From positions 2,108,001 through 2,172,000 of the forward strand of contig CBDDLM010000004.1 in the NCBI GenBank assembly GCA_965230665.1: a stretch of 64,000 bases of DNA. The letters run 5' to 3'. A program made the position numbers and the translations under genes. This DNA comes from JAGNRR01 sp965230665 (lineage in GTDB: Bacteria; Bacteroidota; Bacteroidia; Chitinophagales; Chitinophagaceae). The notes below the pieces were generated by a model. The model made no database searches. It worked only from the letters and a program-made list of their open reading frames with translations, and was not told where the DNA came from. Every line of letters begins with the position of its first letter. Within the stretch, counting starts at the first letter, position 1. Of the stretch, positions 18,588-26,892 are shown piece after piece.

Positions 18588-19805
18588 ATGAAAAACAAAT
18601 TATTTCTAACAGGTACACTAGTATTCATAATGTTACTAGCATTTAGTTCAAGAGCAGAGCACATTACAATCATTAAAGAAGATTGGTCTGAGGCACAGCG
18701 TCTCGCAAAAGCACAAAACAAATTAATTCTTATAGATTTCTATACCACTTGGTGCCCACCATGCAAAATATTCAATAAAAATTTTGAGGAGAATAAAGCT
18801 TTGCAAGCACTAATTGGAGAGCATTATATAATGCTGAAATACGACGCTGAAAAAGATAAAAAGTATAACCTAACGAAGAAGTTCAGTATTAATTCGTATC
18901 CCACCTATGTCACCGTCAGTCCTGATGTTCAGTTTATAGGAAAGCTATTCGGCAATGCGATTGATAATGAAGAGGAAGAAAAGCGTTTCAGAGATTTTGC
19001 AACAAACTCTTGGGTTCGTTTCAATAAAGGTGATCTTCCTACAGGGTACAATAGGTCATTATCAAACAAGTATCCCGATTTTTATGTGAAATATATTCAT
19101 CGAGATAGAGCTTATTTTAAGCAAGACAAGAAAGAGAGAGAAAAGGAAATTCAAGATTATTGGTCGACTGTAAAAGATTGGCCGTCGGAGGTAAGCTTCG
19201 CTGTTCTTAAATACCTTGGCGGAAATGATAAGATAAACGAGTATGTCGTAAATAATCAAGAGGAACTAGCCCAGAAATATGGTAAAAGCAATGTAGAGTC
19301 CATCATGGGTGGAATTGCTTCTAAAAGATATAGTAAAGCGCTTAAGGAGAAAGATCGAAAACAATTTCAAAATGCAGATCAATTTGCCAAGAAGCATTTG
19401 AACAATAGAAACTATAAAGGTTATCATGATGCCTACGGAATTCTATTTGCTAAGGCCACTCAAGATTGCAAAACTTATGAAGCACTGATAAGTGAGAAGT
19501 TGAAGGAAGCAGTTGCAGGAAATGAGGGCCGACTCATAAATGGGTACTGTTGGGACATCTACGAATCAGAATGTCATGGAGCAACGATCTTGAATAAAGC
19601 AGAATATCATATGGAGGAATTAATCAAGAAAACTAAAAATTATGCTTTTTTGGATACATATGCGTGTATCTTGTTCAAGAATAAAAAATATACGGATGCT
19701 AAAAAGTATATGGAGGAAGCAATAGATTTAGCTACGGAAGAAGGTAGTGATGCAACCATAAGTAAGAAAGTACTTGAAAAAATAAAAACGAAGCTAGCGA
19801 AGTAG
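18588..19805 (+). CDS. Periplasmic thioredoxin-fold protein with helical C-terminal region
   Basis: The 405-residue product has an N-terminal signal or membrane helix (MKNKLFLTGTLVFIMLLAFS) and a thioredoxin domain at residues about 25-140 with the WCPPCK active site near residue 54. It belongs to the thioredoxin_7/DUF255-like branch. Residues about 150-405 are charged and helical, with a TPR-like end (ACILFKNKKYTDAKKYMEEAI). It probably reduces or isomerises disulfides in the periplasm; partners are unknown. The start is three bases after the hydrolase stop, pointing to translational coupling. Upstream genes are secreted hydrolases; downstream is a LytS-type kinase. Confidence 0.88.
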   Translation: MKNKLFLTGTLVFIMLLAFSSRAEHITIIKEDWSEAQRLAKAQNKLILIDFYTTWCPPCKIFNKNFEENKALQALIGEHYIMLKYDAEKDKKYNLTKKFSINSYPTYVTVSPDVQFIGKLFGNAIDNEEEEKRFRDFATNSWVRFNKGDLPTGYNRSLSNKYPDFYVKYIHRDRAYFKQDKKEREKEIQDYWSTVKDWPSEVSFAVLKYLGGNDKINEYVVNNQEELAQKYGKSNVESIMGGIASKRYSKALKEKDRKQFQNADQFAKKHLNNRNYKGYHDAYGILFAKATQDCKTYEALISEKLKEAVAGNEGRLINGYCWDIYESECHGATILNKAEYHMEELIKKTKNYAFLDTYACILFKNKKYTDAKKYMEEAIDLATEEGSDATISKKVLEKIKTKLAK

Positions 19806-19832
19806 TAAAGGATTTCTGAATTTTCGAATTAG

Positions 19833-20873
19833 ATGAAGCAACTAAAAAAACGTTATAAGAATTATAGTATTGGTGTTGGGATTTACGTCCTGATAAATCT
19901 AACGCTCTATTTAATAGCACAAGGGTTTCCATTGGATAAGGTTTTGACCTTTTTCCTTTTCGAGGATTTCTTCTTGCCAGGAAGTGTGATTGCGGCAAAT
20001 TTTTTATTCGACAGATATCTTGGTCATAAATTCTCCTTTTCTGAACCCTTAAAAAAAGTAGGAAGCAAGGTGCTGCTTTCTTTAGCCGTAATTATCCTAG
20101 CAACCATTTTTACGAATGAGATGGAACAGTTGATTGGATTTTATGATGATGATACCTTAGGTTTTTCTAAGAGTTTTACCTTTAATGCGTACTGGACGAA
20201 TGTCATTATGAATTCACTCATCACCTTGGTTTTATGTATTCCTGCCTTTGTAAGAGAAAATATTATTGACAAAAAGGAGATGGAAATGCGTGGCCTTAGT
20301 TCTGAGTTAAATTTACTTAAGCTGGAACTGTACAGCTCAAATGTCCGTCCGCATTTTATTTTTAATACGTTGAATGGAATTGTATCACTCATACATGACG
20401 AGCCTAATAAAGCAGAGCGTATGGTGCTTTATTTATCCGACTTCTTGCGCTCATCTCTCTTCTCCGCTGAAAATAGTTCGCATTGTGTAAAAGATGAATT
20501 TTCAGCATTAGAAGATTATTTAAACATCGAACAAATTCGATTTGATGATAATTTTACCTTTGATTTGGATCTAGATGATGATGTACGAGACTTTATTGTT
20601 CCGAAATTTTTTCTCCTACCCATCATTGAGAACGCAATAAAGTATAACCGGAACGAAAAGAATATTCGGATTGTATTATCAGCTTCTCGAAAAGATGATA
20701 AGATCGTTTTTGAAGTAATAGATAGTGGGGCTCCATTTCCAGAACAACTAAAATATAATGCTGGGATTAATGGAACTATAGCACTGCTGAAGTCTACTTA
20801 TGAAGAAAATTTTGAGCTAATAATAGAGAATGAACCTCAAAAAGTATTAAGAATAGAAATAAGAAATGTATAG
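19833..20873 (+). CDS. LytS/YehU-type membrane sensor histidine kinase
   Basis: The 346-residue product has four hydrophobic segments in the first 140 residues (around 10-28, 35-55, 70-88, 113-130), then the His_kinase domain with RPHFIFNTLNGI (His near residue 172), and an HATPase domain with ENAIKYN (Asn near 265). The G1 box is weak (DSGAPFP). There is no periplasmic sensor domain, so it likely senses through its membrane part. Its gene overlaps the next one, the response regulator, by eight bases, so the two form a pair. It lies 27 bases after the thioredoxin gene and may be cotranscribed with the hydrolase cluster. Confidence 0.92.
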   Translation: MKQLKKRYKNYSIGVGIYVLINLTLYLIAQGFPLDKVLTFFLFEDFFLPGSVIAANFLFDRYLGHKFSFSEPLKKVGSKVLLSLAVIILATIFTNEMEQLIGFYDDDTLGFSKSFTFNAYWTNVIMNSLITLVLCIPAFVRENIIDKKEMEMRGLSSELNLLKLELYSSNVRPHFIFNTLNGIVSLIHDEPNKAERMVLYLSDFLRSSLFSAENSSHCVKDEFSALEDYLNIEQIRFDDNFTFDLDLDDDVRDFIVPKFFLLPIIENAIKYNRNEKNIRIVLSASRKDDKIVFEVIDSGAPFPEQLKYNAGINGTIALLKSTYEENFELIIENEPQKVLRIEIRNV

Positions 20874-21600
20874 ATGTATAGTTGTTGATGATGAGCATTT
20901 AGCCCGTAAAAGAATTAGTAGGCTTTTTGAGAAACATGGGCGAAACTTTAGTGTAATTCAAGAATTTGATAATGCAAAAGATTTGTTGGAGTACCTTAAG
21001 GGGCATGAGGTGGATATTATTTTCTTGGATATCGAAATGCCCGAACTAAGTGGTATTGACGCGCTGAAAAGAATCCCGCAAGACATATTTGTCATTTTTA
21101 CTACAGCCTTTAAAGAGTACGCGCTTGATGCTTTTGAAAACGATGCATTTGATTATTTATTAAAGCCCATTTCACAAGATCGATTTGACAAAGCACTGTT
21201 TAAAATAGAATCAAAATGGAATAAGGCTTCACGTAGAGAAGATATAAAAGTAGACTATGATACGAAAAAGGTTGATTTAATTCCTGTTCAAATAAATGAT
21301 CGTACTGTTTTTATAAAAGCAGATGATATTTCCTATTGTAGTTCTAAAAACAAATATGTTGAGATCATGACCGTTGAGGGGAAGGCTTATTTGTTATCCA
21401 ATTCACTTACTGAGCTGGAATCAAAATTTGGACATCTAATTCGGATTCATAAAGGTGTGCTGGTTAACAGAAATAGGATTAAAGAGGTTATTAGGTTCTT
21501 TAATTCTCGTGTAAAGGTTTACATGAATGACAAGAGCAATTCTTGCCTTACGTCGGGCAGGTCGTACATAGATAATATAAAGAAGATTAGTTCGCTTTAG
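20866..21600 (+). CDS. LytTR-family response regulator
   Basis: The 244-residue product has a receiver domain (residues 1 to about 120) with Asp8/Asp9 and phospho-acceptor Asp55 in IIFLDIEMP, a conserved Thr (TTAF) and Lys (LLKPI). The C-terminal LytTR DNA-binding domain covers residues about 145-244 (IRIHKGVLVNRNRI). It overlaps the kinase gene by eight bases. Targets cannot be read from the sequence. A bidirectional terminator lies right after the stop. Confidence 0.94.
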   Translation: MYRCIVVDDEHLARKRISRLFEKHGRNFSVIQEFDNAKDLLEYLKGHEVDIIFLDIEMPELSGIDALKRIPQDIFVIFTTAFKEYALDAFENDAFDYLLKPISQDRFDKALFKIESKWNKASRREDIKVDYDTKKVDLIPVQINDRTVFIKADDISYCSSKNKYVEIMTVEGKAYLLSNSLTELESKFGHLIRIHKGVLVNRNRIKEVIRFFNSRVKVYMNDKSNSCLTSGRSYIDNIKKISSL

Positions 21601-21613
21601 TCAGGTGAAAAAT

Positions 21614-21643
21614 AATAAAAGGAGCCGTCAGACTCCTTTTATT
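21614..21643. terminator. Bidirectional terminator between the LytTR regulator and the DUF1501 gene
   Basis: Arms AATAAAAGGAG (21614-21624) and CTCCTTTTATT (21633-21643) pair perfectly around an eight-base loop. A-rich and T-rich flanks serve both convergent transcripts. Confidence 0.88.
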
Positions 21644-21665
21644 TAAAACATCCAGTTTGAATTGA

Positions 21666-23231
21666 TTATCTAACAACCATTTTTTGAGTCGCTTTTTGAT
21701 TCCCTTGGATTAACTCGTAGTAATATATGCCAGCCTGTAGGTTACCTCTATCCACATTAATATCAAAGGTTCCTGCCGGAACTATATTTTCATAAAGTAC
21801 ACGAACTTTTCGTCCCATTTGGTCGTATAAGTTTATTTGTACCGCGCCACCCGTAGTTGAGAATCGAATATTGGTGTGATGCACAAAAGGGTTCGGATAA
21901 TTGGGTTCAAGACCAAACTGAGAAGGGGTCCCCGGAATAGGTTCTGTACTCGTTGATTTCTGGAAGATTGGAAGTGTAGGGTAGTTTACATTGTTCAAAA
22001 CGGATTGCGTATCGTTTTGACTCATGCCTAACCAGTCTTGCAGTATACTGGAGTATACCTGCCTGAAGTCATGTTGCATCGGAATATTATCATTCGAAGT
22101 TGCATTCGCAGGTAGAACTGGGCTCGTTCCAATAACAGTAGGATTAACATGTTTACCAAAGAAAATCATTGGAGCACCACTACCATGATCACTTCCTAAG
22201 CTCGCATTCGATTTAATCCTACGTCCAAATTCGGAGTAGGTACAACCTGCCACGATATCATCTTTACCAAGCATTTGAAGATCATCCTGAAAGGCCTTAA
22301 TAGAGTCCGATAAATTTTGTAGAAGATCTGCATGTCTACCTTGTGTAACATTTGCATCAACTTGATTATCGTGTGTATCGAAGCCACCAAGTGTTACGAT
22401 GTAAACAGGTGTTTTCAGACCACCGCTGATAAGCTTGGCCACGATTTTTAGTTGATCCGCTAATCGAGTAGCAGGGTATGTGGCCAGATTATTACCTAAG
22501 CTCGCAGCGTTTTGAATAACCTGTGTATAGGTTTGCGTTTGTTGTGTTATAAACCTGATAAAGGTTAGCTCATGACCAGCAGGCCCTAGTGGTGCAGGAT
22601 CTACACTTCCTGTAACGATGTTATAAAAACTGGAGATACTCGATAAAGCCAAACCATTAATACCGTTCATGCCCGTAAGAATAGGTCCAACACTTGAGCC
22701 TATCTGGATCGCCAAAGGATCTAAGAAATTTGGATCTGGATAAGCTTGTGGAGCACCAGGGAATTGATTATCGATGGTCCGACCTAACCACCCTGTGTCT
22801 AAATAAACATTAGAGTCTGAAGCAGTACTCCAAATATCTGTTGACCGGAAGTGCGAGAAGTTGGGATTGGGGTAACCTACACCTTGTACTAAATTTACCA
22901 AGTTAGAATTATATAAGTCGCGTAAACCTGTCATAGTAGGATGTAAACCTGTAGTGGTTGTGCCATTCAGACTTAATACACTGGACTGCGGTATAAGAAT
23001 GTTGGATCTCGCGTTTGATAATTCGCTGTATCGATCCAATGGAATGATCGTATTTAATCCATCATTACCACCAGATAATCTGATAAAGACCATCACATTA
23101 CCATTGGACGCACGATTTTTAGCGAGCCTTCCTAGAAAGTCGCCTTCGCCAAAGGCAGAAATAGGCAATCCGTTCATCGACAAGGCAGCGCTGGCCGCTG
23201 CCGTCATTTTTATAAAATCTCTTCTTTTCAT
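21666..23231 (-). CDS. DUF1501 secreted protein with Tat-like signal and type IX sorting domain
   Basis: The 521-residue product starts with a twin-arginine-like signal (MKRRDFIKMTAAASAALSM). The body is a DUF1501 (alkaline-phosphatase-superfamily-like) domain with RLSGGNDGLNTI near residue 52, TLGGFDTHDNQ near residue 283 and a SDHGSG motif near residue 350. The last 85 residues (EPNYPNPF...KMVVR) are a type IX sorting domain. Function is unproven; the superfamily includes sulfatases and phosphatases. It lies 25 bases after the DUF1800 gene, a conserved pair in several phyla. The combination of a Tat-type start and a type IX end implies folded export across the inner membrane before type IX secretion. 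Confidence 0.9.
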   Translation of the reverse strand: MKRRDFIKMTAAASAALSMNGLPISAFGEGDFLGRLAKNRASNGNVMVFIRLSGGNDGLNTIIPLDRYSELSNARSNILIPQSSVLSLNGTTTTGLHPTMTGLRDLYNSNLVNLVQGVGYPNPNFSHFRSTDIWSTASDSNVYLDTGWLGRTIDNQFPGAPQAYPDPNFLDPLAIQIGSSVGPILTGMNGINGLALSSISSFYNIVTGSVDPAPLGPAGHELTFIRFITQQTQTYTQVIQNAASLGNNLATYPATRLADQLKIVAKLISGGLKTPVYIVTLGGFDTHDNQVDANVTQGRHADLLQNLSDSIKAFQDDLQMLGKDDIVAGCTYSEFGRRIKSNASLGSDHGSGAPMIFFGKHVNPTVIGTSPVLPANATSNDNIPMQHDFRQVYSSILQDWLGMSQNDTQSVLNNVNYPTLPIFQKSTSTEPIPGTPSQFGLEPNYPNPFVHHTNIRFSTTGGAVQINLYDQMGRKVRVLYENIVPAGTFDINVDRGNLQAGIYYYELIQGNQKATQKMVVR

Positions 23232-23256
23232 ATATAGTCTCTTTTAATGGTCTTTT

Positions 23257-24981
23257 TTATCCTAAATGGTGTTCTGCCATTCTTAGTAATTCCGTTAGCA
23301 TTTGTTGCAATCGTGATCGTACAATTCCTAGGTAGGTCGTATTAGTTGGTGCGCCTGCGTAGTCGTTCCAAGCGTTGGTCCAATAGAAATTTGAAATCTG
23401 ACCACCAAGTAAAATAGATTTGTAATAGTCTTTGAGGGATTGCGAAAGCGTAAGTCCAAGAAGGTATTCCACGGAATGGTCAACTACAAAATCTGGGTCA
23501 CTCGGATTAGAAAGAGCATTAGCATAATCCATAACGTCATATTTTAATCTGGCAGTTGCACTTACATAGACACCATTAGTCGTTAATAAAAAATCTGTTG
23601 TTTGTAGGCGTTTGGGTAATGTATCTGAGTTGATCCACATTTCATGATAATGTGGAGTCTGATGGAAAGCAGGCCAACCGCTCACAGAGGGAGGGTCTCC
23701 TAAACTTTGCGCGGCATTACCTGCGTATTGCACAAGTCTATAATAGCATTTATATTGGTCTTCAATACTCAAGGCTGTTGATACCGAACTCCCTAATGTT
23801 CTGAACGTACCTGCGTAGTAGCCAATGGGTGTGCTGATAAAGCAATCCATTGACAAAGAATCAAAGAAGTGATCACTCTTTAATAACTGAGCAATCATAG
23901 GTTGTACATTCCAATTATTATTGATTAACGTTTGTGCCAACCCGTTAATAATTGTCGTTTCGATATTCGCATCAATGTCATAATAAACAAAGAACCTATA
24001 AATCTTGCGTGCATAGTATTTAGCAATATCCTGATCCTTAGTAAAGATCATGTCTACCAAATTATCCAGTTCATTGGCACCTGCGGCTCCACTTAAACCA
24101 TTTAAGATATAATTATTGTAGTAAGGAGAAAACTGTTTGTTGGTATCATCATGCCTGGTTGGGTCAAAGGTCACTTGAGCAGTATTATTATCTACACGCC
24201 ATCCTGTCAGAGCCTTTGCTGCTGCTTTTACGTCGGATTCTGTAAATTGTGTTGTGCCCTTGCCTACTGTAAATAATTCTTGTAGCTCACGTGCGTAGTT
24301 TTCATCTGGCGAGTTCTTGATATTGTAATGCCCATTTAAATATTTTAGCATAGCACCATCTTTACTAAGAGCCTTGATAAAATCCTTTAGATTACCAAGA
24401 GCATGATATCGCAGTAGTTCAAGGTATTTATAAGCGGCAATGGTGCTCGGTGCATTTGAGAATTCTATCGGAAAACTGTTATGCATAAACATCACCATCT
24501 TCTCGATAATACTTGTGTTTTGGTTAATGATGTTAGACATCCACCAAGACTTCAAAGAAACCCTTCTATGAAAATTTACAGTACCATCACCATAGGTCGA
24601 ATTCACCCATGTAGCACCAGCGGCTACACCAGTAGGGTCAGAATATGTGTTCTCATAGTTATTTACGGGCGGCGCTGGTGGAGTTGGCACGTTATTAAAT
24701 AAAAAATCTACCGCCGCTCCTGGAGTTAGTGCCGATATATTAGCAATATCCGATTCCTTTACTCCGAACATTGTCCTGCGCAAGAGATGCTTTTGTTGTT
24801 TAATAGTCCAGGGTCCAGAATATGGGCTAAGACCAGCTCTTGTTCTTTTCTTCTTTATCGGAAGGGATTTATTTGCGTATTTTTTAAAGATTTCGTCTTG
24901 TTGAATATCATATCCTTCTTTGGTCTCTTTACCTATCCTCCAATGAGAAGGATATACATTGCTTTCCTTGAATTTGCCCAT
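23257..24981 (-). CDS. DUF1800 family protein
   Basis: The 574-residue product matches DUF1800: LLRRTMFG near residue 66, a long alpha-helical body, and the conserved block SPDENYARELQELFTVG near residues 223-239, then KALTGWRVD. I see no obvious signal peptide at the ATG at 24981, which begins MGKFKESNVYPSHW; export may rely on its partner or on a non-classical route, or the protein may stay inside. It is the first gene of the DUF1800-DUF1501 unit. Biochemical function is unknown for the family. The upstream 98 bases are shared with the divergent epimerase gene. Confidence 0.88.
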   Translation of the reverse strand: MGKFKESNVYPSHWRIGKETKEGYDIQQDEIFKKYANKSLPIKKKRTRAGLSPYSGPWTIKQQKHLLRRTMFGVKESDIANISALTPGAAVDFLFNNVPTPPAPPVNNYENTYSDPTGVAAGATWVNSTYGDGTVNFHRRVSLKSWWMSNIINQNTSIIEKMVMFMHNSFPIEFSNAPSTIAAYKYLELLRYHALGNLKDFIKALSKDGAMLKYLNGHYNIKNSPDENYARELQELFTVGKGTTQFTESDVKAAAKALTGWRVDNNTAQVTFDPTRHDDTNKQFSPYYNNYILNGLSGAAGANELDNLVDMIFTKDQDIAKYYARKIYRFFVYYDIDANIETTIINGLAQTLINNNWNVQPMIAQLLKSDHFFDSLSMDCFISTPIGYYAGTFRTLGSSVSTALSIEDQYKCYYRLVQYAGNAAQSLGDPPSVSGWPAFHQTPHYHEMWINSDTLPKRLQTTDFLLTTNGVYVSATARLKYDVMDYANALSNPSDPDFVVDHSVEYLLGLTLSQSLKDYYKSILLGGQISNFYWTNAWNDYAGAPTNTTYLGIVRSRLQQMLTELLRMAEHHLG

Positions 24982-25079
24982 AACTATTTGATTTTCAATT
25001 AGATAGTATGTTATCTGGTCTAAAGATAGGAAATATTTAACAAATTTAAAAATTTACGAAAAAGCTTAATATTGCGTTC

Positions 25080-26060
25080 ATGCTTAAAGTTCAGTTCAAA
25101 AGAATAACAACTCCATTTTGTAATGCATTCACAACGAGCCATGAAACGAAGTCTGATCAAACCGCTTTATTGGTAGCTATTGCATATAATGGCCTAAGAG
25201 GAATTGGAGAAGCTCCTATCATTTCTTACTATCCACAGACCTTTGAGACAATGGTAGCTGATCTTAAGGCGAAAGCAAAAATGATAGAGGACTACAACTT
25301 TACAGAGCCCGAACGATTTTGGCATTTTTGTCACCATTTGTTTCCTGATAATCCTTTTTTAGTTTGTGCATTGGATATTGCCTATTGGGATTTATATGCT
25401 CAGTTTAAAAACAAAACGATTGCCGAAATTATCCTAGACAAAAAAGTAAAGCAACTTAATACATTTTATACCTTAGGTCAAGATACCTATGAGAATATGC
25501 TAGCTAAGGTAGAAGCACGACCTTGGCCGCGGTATAAGGTAAAAGTTACGGATGACGTTTCATTAGATCATTTAACACGACTAATGGAAGTCACTAAAAG
25601 CGTTTTTGCAGTAGACGCCAATGCTGCTTGGAGTCTTGAAGAAGCGAAGGGTTTTGTTCCAAGACTTATTGATTTGGGGGTCATTTTTATTGAGCAACCC
25701 CTAAATAAGCAATACTATGGTGAGATGAAAATATTAAAGGAGCAGTTCGATATTCCTTTTTATGCTGACGAATCGTTTCAAACAGCTGATGATATTGAAC
25801 GCTGTGCGGAAAGTTTTGCTGGAATCAATATCAAATTGACCAAATGTGGTGGTTTGACACCCGCTGTCAAGATAATCAAAAGCGCACAGGAAAAAGGTTT
25901 GAAAACTATGTTAGGCTGTATGAATGAAACCGAAATCGGTACCTATGCAGCTGCCCAAATAGGGAGCTTGGTGGATTTTTGTGATTTGGATGGACCTTTA
26001 TTGTTAGATGCTCCTTTAAAGAAAATGGTATATACCGATGGCAACATTATTTTAAGCTGA
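25080..26060 (+). CDS. Dipeptide epimerase (L-Ala-D/L-Glu epimerase type), enolase superfamily
   Basis: The 326-residue product is an enolase-superfamily enzyme. It shows the two-Lys active site of the epimerase branch: KVKV (near residues 154-156) and KLTK (near 252-254). Metal ligands are in VDANAAW (Asp near 178), IEQP (Glu near 204) and ADES (Asp near 228). Such enzymes epimerise L-Ala-D-Glu from murein breakdown. This fits the nearby M23 peptidase and penicillin-binding protein, although that link is inference. The product has no signal peptide. lspA follows after 33 bases. Substrate specificity within the family varies, so the exact dipeptide is uncertain. Confidence 0.9.
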   Translation: MLKVQFKRITTPFCNAFTTSHETKSDQTALLVAIAYNGLRGIGEAPIISYYPQTFETMVADLKAKAKMIEDYNFTEPERFWHFCHHLFPDNPFLVCALDIAYWDLYAQFKNKTIAEIILDKKVKQLNTFYTLGQDTYENMLAKVEARPWPRYKVKVTDDVSLDHLTRLMEVTKSVFAVDANAAWSLEEAKGFVPRLIDLGVIFIEQPLNKQYYGEMKILKEQFDIPFYADESFQTADDIERCAESFAGINIKLTKCGGLTPAVKIIKSAQEKGLKTMLGCMNETEIGTYAAAQIGSLVDFCDLDGPLLLDAPLKKMVYTDGNIILS

Positions 26061-26093
26061 TTCAGTCATACGTTTTGAAGGACTATCTTACTT

Positions 26094-26849
26094 TTGGCAA
26101 AATTATCTAAACAGTACTTTTTGAAACTAAAACACGTCTTACTAATTGTCTTGCTTGTACTTTGCCTAGACCAAGGGTTAAAATTTTATATCAAACTTAA
26201 TTTTGCCTTAGGTCAGGAAGTTTCCGTTTTGGGTGACTGGTTCAGGTTGCACTTCATTGAAAACTCGGGCATGGCATTTGGAATGCAAATAGGTAAGCAA
26301 CAATGGGGGAAATTACTCCTAAGTTTGTTTCGTTTGGCAGCTGTTATTTGGGGGATATTCTTTATCAAGGATAAACTGGTCGGAAAAGGGTATCCAAACG
26401 GATTACTAATTTGTGCTGGCTTGATCTTAGCCGGAGCACTAGGAAACTTAATTGATAGTATTTTATTCGGTAAAATATTTACATACAGTGGTGCTGTATT
26501 CCATGGTGGAGAACCAGCAAAACTAGTAGCTTGGGGGCAAGGGTATGGAGATGTATTCTACGGGAAAGTAGTAGATATGCTCTATTTCCCACTATTTGTT
26601 TTCCAATGGCCAGATTGGCTACCATTTGTTGGAGGTAATACTTTTGAGTTTTTTAGGCCAGTTTTTAATGTAGCTGATGCATCTATTTTTATTGGTGTTG
26701 TAAGTATACTTCTTTTTCAAAAACGTTTTTTAGATAATGGATCGGATACATCGGCAGATAATATGAACGAAGAAATCGATGCAATAATCCCCTCTGATGT
26801 AGAGAAAGGTGATGATACAGGTGGGGTGACCTCTGAAACGCTTGTGTAA
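26094..26849 (+). CDS. lspA: Lipoprotein signal peptidase II
   Basis: LspA is the inner membrane aspartyl protease that cleaves prolipoproteins before the lipidated Cys. The 251-residue product shows the family motifs: ENSGMAFGM, GALGNLIDS, and the catalytic Asps in KVVDML (near residue 161) and NVADAS (near 195). It is longer than the usual 160-170 residues because of an insert of about 25 residues between NLID and VVDM, a loop near PDWLPFVGG, and an acidic C-terminal tail. Longer forms are normal in Bacteroidota. The start is TTG at 26094; the first in-frame ATG would lie beyond conserved sequence. In many relatives lspA follows ileS and the dksA-like gene; here it is far from them. Confidence 0.93.
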   Translation: MAKLSKQYFLKLKHVLLIVLLVLCLDQGLKFYIKLNFALGQEVSVLGDWFRLHFIENSGMAFGMQIGKQQWGKLLLSLFRLAAVIWGIFFIKDKLVGKGYPNGLLICAGLILAGALGNLIDSILFGKIFTYSGAVFHGGEPAKLVAWGQGYGDVFYGKVVDMLYFPLFVFQWPDWLPFVGGNTFEFFRPVFNVADASIFIGVVSILLFQKRFLDNGSDTSADNMNEEIDAIIPSDVEKGDDTGGVTSETLV

Positions 26850-26892
26850 AAAATTCTGTATATCCGTTGTGCGCGTTTTATTTTTAAGGCAG

